The position numbers were made by a program, and so were the translations under genes. Shown one piece after another: positions 18,454-26,630 of a stretch of 64,000 bases of DNA. The stretch spans positions 248,001-312,000 of the forward strand of contig NZ_JNZY01000002.1 in assembly GCF_000717655.1 (NCBI RefSeq). Reading direction: 5' to 3'. Below the pieces are notes generated by a model, which did not search any database, was not told where the DNA came from, and saw only the letters and a list, made by a program, of their open reading frames with translations. This DNA is from Streptomyces katrae. Lineage in GTDB: Bacteria; Actinomycetota; Actinomycetes; Streptomycetales; Streptomycetaceae. Numbering within the stretch: the stretch's first letter is position 1; every line of letters starts with the position of its first letter.

Positions 18454-18635
18454 GTCACGTCCTCCATGCATGTGCGCCGGGCACCGGTCCTCTGTGACCG
18501 GGCGGCGGCTGGTAATCGGCCGCTTGCTTCTTCGGCCCTGTGGTGGGGGCCCTGTCCTGCCGAGAACCCATCTTCGCATTTGTCGGGGGAACGCGGGACG
18601 CCGGGCCCGGACTGTGGCAGGTCGTTCTGCCCGAA

Positions 18636-18646
18636 GTAACGGTTAC
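18636..18646. promoter_or_regulatory. Short palindrome in the lpdA upstream region
   Basis: Perfect GTAAC-g-GTTAC palindrome in the 297-bp gap between pepA and lpdA, about 185 bp before lpdA. Possible operator. I see no clear promoter elsewhere in this gap, which otherwise holds the pepA terminator. Confidence 0.3.
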
Positions 18647-18694
18647 CCGTGCGTAGAAACCTACGGATTGCTTCGGATTCCGTCGTGAGCGAAC

Positions 18695-18729
18695 CTCGCC
18701 CCGGGCCTCCTCCAAGGGCCCGGGGCGAG
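18695..18729. terminator. pepA terminator hairpin
   Basis: 13-bp perfect stem (CTCGCCCCGGGCC and complement) just beyond the pepA stop. Confidence 0.8.
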
Positions 18730-18750
18730 TCGCGTCTCACACGGGGAGCG

Positions 18751-20295
18751 TCAGCCCAGGTCGCCCGTGGCCGTACGCTCGGCCAGCCGCACCAGCGTGC
18801 GCACGGCGGAACCGGTGCCGCCCTTGGGGGTGTAGCCGTACGGCGCACCCTCGTGGAAGGCCGGGCCCGCGATGTCGAGGTGCGCCCAGGTGATGCCCTC
18901 GCCCACGAACTCCTGCAGGAAGAGGCCGGCCACCAGGCCGCCGCCCATGCGCTCGCCCATGTTGGCGATGTCGGCGGTGGGGGAGTCCATGCCCTTGCGC
19001 AGGTCCGCGGGGAGCGGCATCGGCCAGGAGGCCTCGCCGACCTCCTCGGCGATCTCGTGGACCGCCGTGCGGAAGGCGTCGTCGTTGGCCATGATCGCGA
19101 AGGTCCGGTTGCCCAGGGCCAGCACCATGGCACCGGTCAGGGTCGCGACGTCGACGATCGCGTCCGGGTTCTCCTCGGAGGCCTTGGTCAGCGCGTCGCC
19201 CAGGACGAGGCGGCCCTCGGCGTCGGTGTTCAGGACCTCGACGGTCTTGCCGCTGTACATGCGCAGCACGTCGCCGGGGCGGGTGGCGGAGCCGGAGGGC
19301 ATGTTCTCGGCGAGCGCGAGCCAGCCGGTGACGTTGACCTCGAGGCCCAGCTTGGCCGCGGCCACGACGGAGGCGAACACGGCGGCGGCGCCGGACATGT
19401 CGCACTTCATCGTCTCGTTGTGGCCGGCCGGCTTCAGGGAGATGCCGCCCGAGTCGTAGGTGATGCCCTTGCCGACGAAGGCGAGGTGCTTCTCCGCCTT
19501 GGGGTGGGTGTAGGCGATCTTCACCAGACGCGGCGGGTTCTCCGAGCCCTTGCCGACGCCCATGATGCCGCCGAAGCCGCCCTTGGTCAGTGCCTTCTCG
19601 TCCAGGACCTGGACCTTGAGCCCGTGCTCCTTGGCGGTCGCGGACGCGACGGCGGCGAAGGCCTCGGGGGTGAGGTCGTTCGGCGGGGTGTTGATCAGGT
19701 CGCGGGCGACGTTGACCTCGGTCGCGACGACCGTGGCGCGCTCGACGGCGGCCTTGTGCTCCTTGTCGCGCGGCTTGGCACCCAGCAGGGCGACCTCGGC
19801 GAGCGGCTGCTTCGGGCCGCCGTTCTTGTCGCCGTTCTTGCGGGCCGCCTTGTTCTCGCCGCCCTGGTAGGCGGTGAAGGCGTACGCGCCCAGCAGCGCG
19901 CCCTCGGCGACGGCCGTGATGGCGGAGGCGTCGTCCAGGGGCAGGGCGAAGGCGGCCTTCTTGGTGCCGTGCAGCGCACGGGCGGCGGCGCCGGCGGCGC
20001 GGCGCAGGGCCTCCTCGTCGTACGACTCGTCCTTCTCGGGGACGGGGCCGAGTCCGACCGCCAGCACGACCGGGACCTTCAGGCCGTCCGGCGCCGGCAG
20101 CTTGGTGGTCTCGCCTTCGGCGCCGGAGGCACCGAGTGCGTCGAGCACGGCGGCGAGCTTTCCGTCGTACGCCTTGTCCACGGCCTCGGCGCCTGCGGCG
20201 ACGACCGGGCCCTTCGGGCCCTTCGCCACGCCGACCACGAGGGCGTCGGCGCGGAGCGTCGCCGCGCCGGCAGTGCTGAGAGTCAGAGCAGTCAC
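18751..20295 (-). CDS. pepA: Leucyl aminopeptidase (M17)
   Basis: A cytosolic dizinc aminopeptidase that releases N-terminal residues from peptides. The protein has 514 residues: a variable N-terminal domain and a C-terminal catalytic domain with the M17 signature NTDAEGRLVL, plus GKGITYDSGGISLKP and MKCDMSGAAAV holding the metal ligands. The start is GTG 20295 (VTALTL); the longer upstream reading is not family-like. A TACGAT -10 element at 20358-20363 on the minus strand would give a leader of about 55 bases. Followed by a terminator. Secure. Confidence 0.97.
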   Translation of the reverse strand: MTALTLSTAGAATLRADALVVGVAKGPKGPVVAAGAEAVDKAYDGKLAAVLDALGASGAEGETTKLPAPDGLKVPVVLAVGLGPVPEKDESYDEEALRRAAGAAARALHGTKKAAFALPLDDASAITAVAEGALLGAYAFTAYQGGENKAARKNGDKNGGPKQPLAEVALLGAKPRDKEHKAAVERATVVATEVNVARDLINTPPNDLTPEAFAAVASATAKEHGLKVQVLDEKALTKGGFGGIMGVGKGSENPPRLVKIAYTHPKAEKHLAFVGKGITYDSGGISLKPAGHNETMKCDMSGAAAVFASVVAAAKLGLEVNVTGWLALAENMPSGSATRPGDVLRMYSGKTVEVLNTDAEGRLVLGDALTKASEENPDAIVDVATLTGAMVLALGNRTFAIMANDDAFRTAVHEIAEEVGEASWPMPLPADLRKGMDSPTADIANMGERMGGGLVAGLFLQEFVGEGITWAHLDIAGPAFHEGAPYGYTPKGGTGSAVRTLVRLAERTATGDLG

Positions 20296-20641
20296 GGTGG
20301 TGAAGTCTCGCTTCCGTTTGTGTTGTGGGCCGAGTGGGTGGACGGCCATCCGTAGCGATCGTATTCCGGCCCGACGGCCGCCAGAAATGAGCCTACGCGT
20401 ACCGGCTGGTCCGTACGTCACTCGAAGGTTTGGCAAGTTGTTCGATCAAGACGCCACCAGGTTCACCCATCCGTGGCTTCCGGACCAGGTTTGCCCTTTA
20501 GACCTGACGAGGTCCGAGAGACTCGAGCCACTCTCGCAAGGGGACGCGGGGTCCCTTTGCATGATTTCCACAGAGCCTCCTCGGCCCGGCCGACCGCCAT
20601 AGGGCCGTTGTCGAGTGATGCCTGCGGGGGGAAAGGCCGAA
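20296..20641. other. 346-bp divergent intergenic region: pepA promoter and leader of the polysaccharide locus
   Basis: The left part carries the candidate pepA promoter (minus-strand -10 TACGAT at 20358-20363). The right part (20482-20557) has stacked hairpins described separately. No clear promoter for the plus-strand deacetylase could be picked. No small gene is visible. Confidence 0.5.
20482..20557 (+). promoter_or_regulatory. Stacked, partly mutually exclusive hairpins in the deacetylase leader
   Basis: Three consecutive stem-loops: GACCT/AGGTC (20501-20514), CGAGAG/CTCTCG (20515-20536) and AAGGGgAC/GTCCCTT (20538-20557). An alternative fold pairs CAGGT (20486-20490) with ACCTG (20502-20506) and GGACC (20482-20486) with GGTCC (20511-20515), which excludes the first hairpin. 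The last stem ends 84 bases before the ATG. It could be an attenuator or ligand-sensing leader; no known riboswitch class is recognised. Confidence 0.35.
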
Positions 20642-22669
20642 ATGGTCAACAAGAACCGGATGAACAGGGCTGCCGCCGCAATGGCGGTGGCAGCGCTGAT
20701 GTCCGTGGCAATGCCCGCTGCGACCGCACAGGCGGCCGTGACACCGCGCATCGACCTGAAGGTGCTCGTCGTCGACGACGGCGGCAGCTCGGTCGAGGCC
20801 ATCACCGCGGAGCTCCGGGACACCGGAGTCCCCTACACCCGCGTGCTGCTGGGCGGCTCCGGCCGCCCGGTGATCAACGCCGCGTTCCTCAGCGACACGG
20901 TCGACGGCCGGCCGCGCGCCAAGTACCAGGGCGTCGTGCTGCCGAACGAGAACCCGTTCGGCGAGGGCTCGGCCGAGATGGCCGCGCTCACCGCGTACGA
21001 GACGACGTACGGCATCCGCCAGGTCGACGCGTACACCTGGGCCCACCCGGGCGTGGGGCTCGAGTACACCGACAACGGCGGCTACAGCGGGCAGCTCGAC
21101 GGCACCCAGGCCGCGGTCACCGCGGCCGGCAAGGCGGGCCCCTTCGACTACCTCGCCGGTCAAGTCGCCTTCGAGGACAACTCCACCCTGGTTCCGGAGA
21201 GTTTCGGGTTCATGGGCAAGCCGCGGGCCGGCTACACCAGCTACCTCGACGCACCCGTCGCCGGCGGACGGGCCTCGCTCGTCGGCGAGTACATGCACGA
21301 CGGACGCAGCGAACTGGTCGTCACCTTCGGATACAACCAGTACCAGCAGCAGTTCCGGCTGCTGGCCCGCGGCATCGTCGACTGGCTCACCCAGGGGGTC
21401 CACCTCGGCCAGAGCCGCAGTTACTTCGCGGTCCACGTCGACGACGTCTTCGCCCCGGACGCCCGCTGGAGCAAGGACCTCAACTGCACGCCCGGCGACT
21501 ACGCCTGTGCGGGCGGCGAGGGCAAGGAGAGCACCATCCGCATGACCGCCGCCGACGCCCAGTACGCGGCGCAGTGGCAGACGAGCAAGAACTTCAAACT
21601 CGACCTCCTCTTCAACGCCGGCGCCGGCGAGGAATGGAAGGCCGAGAACGGCGGCACCGACGCCCTCACCGCGCAGCTGGTCTCGGACCGGGCCAAGTAC
21701 CGCTGGATGAACCACACCTACACGCACCCGTTCCTCGGCTGCGTGCAGAACACCGCCACCATCCCGTGGACCTGTACGAAGAACGCCCAGGGCGCCGTCA
21801 ACTGGATGAGCCGCGCCGAGATCTCCGCCCAGATCCGCGACAACAACAGCTGGGCCGCCGCCAAGGGCATCACCACCGACCGCAGCGAGCTCGTCACCGG
21901 CGAGCACTCGGGCCTCAAGACCCTGCCGCAGCAGGACCAGGACAACCCCAACCTGGCGGGCGCGCTCGCCGACAACGGGGTCAAGTGGGCGGGCAGCGAC
22001 AACTCGCGCGAGCCCGTGCAGCGCGCGGTCGGCGCCGCCCTGACCGTCCCCCGCTACCCGATGAACGTGTACTACAACACGGGCACCAACGCGGAGATGG
22101 CCGACGAGTACAACTGGATCTACACCAGCCGCGCCGACGGCGGCAGCGGAGTCTGCGAGGACAACCCCGCGACCTCCACCTGCCTCCCGGCCCCGCTCAG
22201 CACCACCACCGGCTACCTGGACTACATCGTCCCGGCCGAGGCGCGGACCGCCCTGCGCCACGTCCTGGCCAACGACCCGCGTCCGCACTACGTCCACCAG
22301 TCCAACCTGGCCGAGGACCGCACCCTCTACCCGGTGCTCAACCAGGTCCTCGACACCTACCGCGCGCTCTACGCGCCCAGCGCCCCGATCGTGAACCAGA
22401 GCATGAAGGACACCGGGGTGGAGCTGAGCCGCCGGGCCGCCTGGGACAAGGCGCTGGCCGAAGGCAAGGTCACCGCCTACCGCATCGGGACCGCCGTCAC
22501 CGTCAAGGCGCCGTCCGGCGTCGTCGCCCCGGTGACCGCACCCACCGGCACCAAGAAGCAGCTCCTGCTGGGCACCGCCGACTTCGGCACCGCCTACGCG
22601 GGCAACCGCTCGGCGTGGACCGCGCCCGAGCTGCTGCAGAGCGCGGTCACGCTCAAGCTGCCCAGCTGA
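20642..22669 (+). CDS. Secreted polysaccharide deacetylase, Agd3/CE18-like
   Basis: A 675-residue protein with a signal peptide (about 1-31, ending AQA-A), an N-terminal alpha/beta domain (about 35-255, KVLVVDDGG at its start), and a deacetylase-like core. The core has VHVDDVF (acidic pair near residues 267-268) and HTYTH (His358 and His362), matching the D-D and H-x3-H metal-binding motifs of NodB-type deacetylases. Overall it resembles Agd3, which deacetylates fungal galactosaminogalactan. It starts a five-gene cluster with GH135- and GH114-like enzymes and a PelF-like glycosyltransferase. ATG 20642 has a strong GGGGGGAAAGG site; a longer start at 20615 is rejected. Family call good, substrate inferred. 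Confidence 0.78.
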   Translation: MVNKNRMNRAAAAMAVAALMSVAMPAATAQAAVTPRIDLKVLVVDDGGSSVEAITAELRDTGVPYTRVLLGGSGRPVINAAFLSDTVDGRPRAKYQGVVLPNENPFGEGSAEMAALTAYETTYGIRQVDAYTWAHPGVGLEYTDNGGYSGQLDGTQAAVTAAGKAGPFDYLAGQVAFEDNSTLVPESFGFMGKPRAGYTSYLDAPVAGGRASLVGEYMHDGRSELVVTFGYNQYQQQFRLLARGIVDWLTQGVHLGQSRSYFAVHVDDVFAPDARWSKDLNCTPGDYACAGGEGKESTIRMTAADAQYAAQWQTSKNFKLDLLFNAGAGEEWKAENGGTDALTAQLVSDRAKYRWMNHTYTHPFLGCVQNTATIPWTCTKNAQGAVNWMSRAEISAQIRDNNSWAAAKGITTDRSELVTGEHSGLKTLPQQDQDNPNLAGALADNGVKWAGSDNSREPVQRAVGAALTVPRYPMNVYYNTGTNAEMADEYNWIYTSRADGGSGVCEDNPATSTCLPAPLSTTTGYLDYIVPAEARTALRHVLANDPRPHYVHQSNLAEDRTLYPVLNQVLDTYRALYAPSAPIVNQSMKDTGVELSRRAAWDKALAEGKVTAYRIGTAVTVKAPSGVVAPVTAPTGTKKQLLLGTADFGTAYAGNRSAWTAPELLQSAVTLKLPS

Positions 22670-22698
22670 CCTGCCGCTGCACCATCTGCACGGGTGAG

Positions 22699-22818
22699 TG
22701 AGCCGAAGGGGACGCGTCGGCGAAGGAGGGCGAGCGCCCGGAGAGAACCGCGAGGTCGATGCGGTTCTCGAGGACGCACGCCCTCCTGGAGCCGACAAGA
22801 GCGCCCCCGGAGGCGAAC
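22699..22818 (+). repeat. Structured intergenic repeat, copy 1
   Basis: About 120 bp matching, in opposite orientation, the tandem copies at 53.8-54.1 kb. Nested inverted arms: GTCGGC/GCCGAC, AGGAGGGCG/CGCCCTCCT, and a tip AGAACCGC/GCGGTTCT. Flanking stems are conserved between copies, while the tip stem differs but still pairs. It lies in the 184-base gap between the deacetylase and pelF-like genes. Confidence 0.75.
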
Positions 22819-22853
22819 GAGCCCAGAAAAAGAGTCCTGGGGGGACACAGCAC

Positions 22854-24374
22854 ATGAGCCATGGGCGTCATGTCACCATGCTCACCGAAGGCACCTATCC
22901 GCACGTCCACGGGGGAGTCAGCACCTGGTGCGACCAGCTGGTACGCGGGATGCCGGAGGTCGACTTCAACGTCATAGCCCTGACCGGCTCCGGGCGCGAG
23001 CCGGTCACCTGGGAGCTGCCGCGCAACGTCTACCGGCACACCGCCGTCCCGCTCTGGGGACCGCCGCCGGGACGCAGCCGCCGCTCCGCCCTTCGGGGCA
23101 AGGCGCACCGCCGCTTCACCGAGACCTACGAAACCTTTCTGCTCTCGCTCCTCGACCCGGCCCGCGGCGGTTTCTCCGAAGCCCTGCACGAGCTCGCCGT
23201 CCTGGCCCGGGCGGGCCGCCTCGCCCCGGCCCTGCGTTCCGAAACGGTCCTGCGGCTGCTGATGACCGTATGGACCCGGCCCGGCCTCGTCACCGCCGCC
23301 GCCGAGCCCACCGTCCACGACGCGCTCACCGCCACCGACCTGATCGAGCACGCGCTGCGGCCGCTGTCCGTACGGATCCCCCCGGACAGCGTCGCGCACT
23401 CCGTCAGCAGCGGGCTCGCCACGCTCCCGGCCCTCGCCGCCAAGTACCTCGACAAGGTGCCCTTCCTGCTCACCGAGCACGGCATCTACCTGCGCGAGCG
23501 CTACCTCGGCTACCGCACCGCCGAACAGCGCTGGCCGGTCAAGGCGCTGATGCTCGGCTTCTACCGGGAGCTCAACACCGAGGGCTACCGGCAGGCCGAC
23601 CTGATCACCCCGTGCAACCAGTACAACCGCCGCTGGGAGGAGCGCGGCGGCGCCGCCCCCGACCGCATCCGCACGGTCTACAACGGGGTCGACCCGTACG
23701 TCTTCCCCGACGCCGGACCCGAACCCGAGGTGCCCACCCTCAGCTGGTGCGGGCGCATCGACCCGATCAAGGACCTCGAAACCCTCATCCGGGCCTACGC
23801 GTTCATGCGCGAGGAGCTGCCCGCCCTGCGGCTGCGCCTGTTCGGCCCGGTCCCGGCCGGCTGCGAGGAGTACAAGCTCCGCCTGGAGAAACTCGCCGCC
23901 GAACTCGGGGTGAGCGACGGCATCTCGTACGAGGGCCGCATCGCCGAGGTGGCCCGGGCCTACGCGGCGGGCAGCGTCGTGATGCTCTCCAGCATCAGCG
24001 AGGGCTTCCCCTTCAGCATCATCGAGGCCATGTCCTGCGGCCGCACCACCGTCTCCACCGACGTCGGCGGGGTGCGGGAGGCCGTCGGCGACACCGGGCT
24101 CGTGGTCCCGCCGCGCGAACCGGAGACCATGGCCCGCGCCACCCTCGCCCTGCTCCGCGACGACGAACGCCGCGCCGAACTGGGCCGGCGCTCCCGCAAG
24201 CGGGTGATCGAGAAGTTCACGCTCCACCAGTCGGTGGACGGCTTCCGGCACATCTACCGCGGCCTCGCCCAGGCCGGGCAGCCCGTGCTGCCCGTCCGCG
24301 CGGGCGACGACTGGACGCAGCGGGTCGCCGACCCCTGGTACCGCGAACTCGCCGCCGACGGGAGCCTGTGGTGA
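22854..24374 (+). CDS. pelF: PelF-family glycosyltransferase (GT4)
   Basis: A predicted cytoplasmic, nucleotide-sugar-dependent polymerase for an extracellular polysaccharide. The protein has 506 residues. It begins with the PelF signature (LTEGTYPHVHGGVSTW, about 9-24) of the DUF3492 N-terminal domain and has a GT4 Rossmann domain with LSWCGRIDPIKDL and the donor-binding E-x7-E motif EGFPFSIIE. In the Pseudomonas Pel system PelF makes a galactosamine-rich polymer with the membrane partner PelG. ATG 22854 has GGGGGGA ten bases upstream. Its stop overlaps the next gene (GTGA), coupling it to the 12-helix membrane protein. Family assignment strong; donor sugar inferred. Confidence 0.88.
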   Translation: MSHGRHVTMLTEGTYPHVHGGVSTWCDQLVRGMPEVDFNVIALTGSGREPVTWELPRNVYRHTAVPLWGPPPGRSRRSALRGKAHRRFTETYETFLLSLLDPARGGFSEALHELAVLARAGRLAPALRSETVLRLLMTVWTRPGLVTAAAEPTVHDALTATDLIEHALRPLSVRIPPDSVAHSVSSGLATLPALAAKYLDKVPFLLTEHGIYLRERYLGYRTAEQRWPVKALMLGFYRELNTEGYRQADLITPCNQYNRRWEERGGAAPDRIRTVYNGVDPYVFPDAGPEPEVPTLSWCGRIDPIKDLETLIRAYAFMREELPALRLRLFGPVPAGCEEYKLRLEKLAAELGVSDGISYEGRIAEVARAYAAGSVVMLSSISEGFPFSIIEAMSCGRTTVSTDVGGVREAVGDTGLVVPPREPETMARATLALLRDDERRAELGRRSRKRVIEKFTLHQSVDGFRHIYRGLAQAGQPVLPVRAGDDWTQRVADPWYRELAADGSLW

Positions 24375-25909
24375 GCGGATCCCTCTGGCTGCGCGTCCCC
24401 GGCGGCGACACCCTGCCCGTCATCCCCCGGCCCCGGGACACCGGGCCGGGGGATGACGGCCCGGCCGGCGACCCGATGGACGAACTCGCCGAACGCCTCG
24501 GACCCTTCATCGCGGCGGCCGTCCACCCCGACGAGATCGCCGCCGTCCTCGAATCCGACGGGATGACCGACGAGCACATCCGCCTCACCTACGGGCGCCA
24601 CGACTCCTTCGGCCTCGCCGAGGAGCTCTACGCCCGGGTGCCGCGCGCCTTCCCGGAGCCCGAACACGTCCCCGACCCCTGGAAGGTCTCCCTCACGGCC
24701 TGCCTGCTCCGCGGGGTGATCTTCGCGCTGCCCGGTCTGGCGTACGTCCTGGGCGCCCCGCTGCTGGAGGGTCCGCAGGACCGGCTCGGGCTGCCCGCCG
24801 GGACGCTGACCCTGCTCGCCGGGGCGCTCATCGGCTGGGTGTGGGACCAGACGCTGTCCCACCGGGCCTACTCCTGGCTGGGCCTGGGCGACCGGGCCGC
24901 CGCCGGGCGGACGCTGCTCGTCGGCGCCCCCGCCGGCGCCCTGCTCGGCATCGCCGCCGCGCTGACCGTGCCGGGCGGGCCGCCGTTCTCGTACGCGTTC
25001 GCCGCCGGGCAGGCCCTGTACGTCGGGGCCGCCACCGTGCTGCTGGTGCTCGGCCGGGAGCGGGTGCTGCTCGCCGCGCTCGCCCCGATGGCCGCGGGGT
25101 CGCTGCTCGCGCTGTTCACCGACCCGCCCGTGCCGCTGCGGGTGGGCCTGCTGCTGGTGTCCCTGCTGGCCGCCTGCACCCTCGCCGTACGGGAGCTGCC
25201 GCTGGCCGAGGGAGTACGGGCCGGCGCGCGCCGGATCCGGGGCTGGGCCGGACACCGGCCCGGCGAGGGCCCGGTGCGCTGGCGGATGCTGCGGGGCGCC
25301 GAGGAGGAGTACGGCCCGCGCGGGCCCCGCATCGGGGACTCCGTGCCGTACGGGGTGTTCGGCCTCGGGACCGGCCTGCTCGTGCTGTACGCCGCCCTGG
25401 GGGAGGTGCTCGCCGGGGGTCCCGCCGAGGCCGTCGCCGCCCCCTCGGCGGTGGCGCTCACCCTCAGCATGGGTCCCGCCGAATGGCTGCTCCACCGGTT
25501 CCGCAGCGGGAGCCTGGCCGGGTTGCGGGCGGCCCGCTCGCCCCGGCAGTTCTGGCTGCGGATGCTCGGCACGCTGGGCCGCTGCCTCGCCGCGTACCTG
25601 GCGGTGCTGCTGCTCCTCGGGCTGGTCGGCACCCTGCTGTGGCCGGGAGCCCCGGGCCTGACCGTGGTCCGGGTCGCGACCCTGCTGCTGCTCGGCGCCG
25701 TCATGTGGACCGGGCTGCTGCTCCAGTCCTTCGGGGCGGTGCGGCCCGCGGCCGTGGTCTGCGCCTCGGCGGCCGTCGCCCAGAGCCTGGCGCTGCTGCT
25801 GGGGGTGGGGCAGCCGCGGCTGGTCCAGCTGGCGGTGGCGGGTGCGGCCGCGGCGGCGCTGGGCACGCTGGTCTGCCTGCTCCTCGGCCGCGCGACGGCC
25901 CACCGCTGA
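24371..25909 (+). CDS. Twelve-helix membrane protein, candidate PelG-like partner
   Basis: A 512-residue protein: a hydrophilic N-terminal segment of about 115 residues (with GRHDSFGLAEELYARVP) and then about twelve transmembrane helices. I do not recognise the family from sequence. It is translationally coupled to the PelF-like glycosyltransferase (GTGA overlap), and PelG, the known membrane partner of PelF, also has about twelve helices. I therefore infer a role in glycan polymerisation or export. The N-terminal domain distinguishes it from typical PelG. No PelD or PelE equivalent is nearby. Confidence 0.6.
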   Translation: MSGSLWLRVPGGDTLPVIPRPRDTGPGDDGPAGDPMDELAERLGPFIAAAVHPDEIAAVLESDGMTDEHIRLTYGRHDSFGLAEELYARVPRAFPEPEHVPDPWKVSLTACLLRGVIFALPGLAYVLGAPLLEGPQDRLGLPAGTLTLLAGALIGWVWDQTLSHRAYSWLGLGDRAAAGRTLLVGAPAGALLGIAAALTVPGGPPFSYAFAAGQALYVGAATVLLVLGRERVLLAALAPMAAGSLLALFTDPPVPLRVGLLLVSLLAACTLAVRELPLAEGVRAGARRIRGWAGHRPGEGPVRWRMLRGAEEEYGPRGPRIGDSVPYGVFGLGTGLLVLYAALGEVLAGGPAEAVAAPSAVALTLSMGPAEWLLHRFRSGSLAGLRAARSPRQFWLRMLGTLGRCLAAYLAVLLLLGLVGTLLWPGAPGLTVVRVATLLLLGAVMWTGLLLQSFGAVRPAAVVCASAAVAQSLALLLGVGQPRLVQLAVAGAAAAALGTLVCLLLGRATAHR

Positions 25910-25919
25910 TTCCGGCCCC

Positions 25920-25970
25920 GTACAACGTGACCTGTACAACGTGAACTCGTACCACGTGAACCCGTACAAG
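25920..25970 (+). repeat. Short tandem repeats in the intercistronic gap
   Basis: GTACAACGTGA at 25920-25930 and 25934-25944, GTACCACGTGA at 25949-25959, then GTACAAG, at 14-15 bp spacing. They lie just before the GH135-like gene, in the 73-bp gap after the membrane protein. Confidence 0.6.
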
Positions 25971-25982
25971 AAGAAGGACCTC

Positions 25983-26630
25983 ATGCTGCTGGTGCCCCTC
26001 TACGAGCACCCCGCCGACCGGCCCGAGGACTGGGAACGGCTGATCCGCTCCGCCGGCCGGCTGCACTCGGTGGTCCTCAACCCGGCCAGCGGGCCGGGGG
26101 AGGCCCCCGACGAGCGGTTCGCCGCCGTCGCGGAGCGGCTGCGCGACGCCGGGGTGACCGTCCTCGGCTACACCGACACCGACTACGGGCGGCGTCCGCA
26201 CGCCGCCGTCGTGGCGGACCTGCTGCGCCACCGCGACTGGTACGGCGCCGACGGGGCCTTCCTCGACCAGGCCTCCGCCGATCCGGCGCTGCTGTCGCAC
26301 TACGGGCGGCTCGCCGTCGCCGCCCGGGCCGCCGGCGCCCGTACCCTCGTCCTCAACCACGGGGTCCACCCGCACCCCGGCTACGCCCGGCTCGCCGATC
26401 TGCTGGTCACCTTCGAGGGACCCTGGGACGCCTACCGGGACGCGGCGGTGCCGCCCTGGACGGCCGACCACCCCGCCCAGCGGTTCTGCCACCTCGTGTA
26501 CGCGGTCCCGCCGGGCGCGCCCGCCGCCGAGCTCGCCCGGCAGCGCGGGGCCGCGGTGCACTGCGCCGTCCCCGGGACCGGCGCGCACCCGTGGGGGACC
26601 CTCCCGTACGCCCTGGAGGCCACCGGATGA
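25983..26630 (+). CDS. Spherulin-4/GH135-like glycoside hydrolase
   Basis: A 215-residue TIM-barrel-type protein of the spherulin-4 family. It opens LLVPLYEHPADRPEDW and has VVLNPASGPGEAP (about 34-46), both family hallmarks. GH135 includes fungal Sph3, which cleaves galactosaminogalactan at N-acetylgalactosamine. A family Asp-Glu pair after the barrel strand reads GAFLDQAS here, i.e. Gln for Glu, while the later FEGPWDAY glutamate is kept; activity may be altered. No signal peptide is visible, odd for this family. ATG 25983 has AAGAAGG upstream. The stop overlaps the GH114 gene. Confidence 0.72.
   Translation: MLLVPLYEHPADRPEDWERLIRSAGRLHSVVLNPASGPGEAPDERFAAVAERLRDAGVTVLGYTDTDYGRRPHAAVVADLLRHRDWYGADGAFLDQASADPALLSHYGRLAVAARAAGARTLVLNHGVHPHPGYARLADLLVTFEGPWDAYRDAAVPPWTADHPAQRFCHLVYAVPPGAPAAELARQRGAAVHCAVPGTGAHPWGTLPYALEATG

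Noticed and set aside
20482..20557. c-di-GMP (GEMM), c-di-AMP or cobalamin riboswitch before the deacetylase gene
   Set aside because: None of the conserved core sequences of these classes could be found; only generic hairpins are visible.
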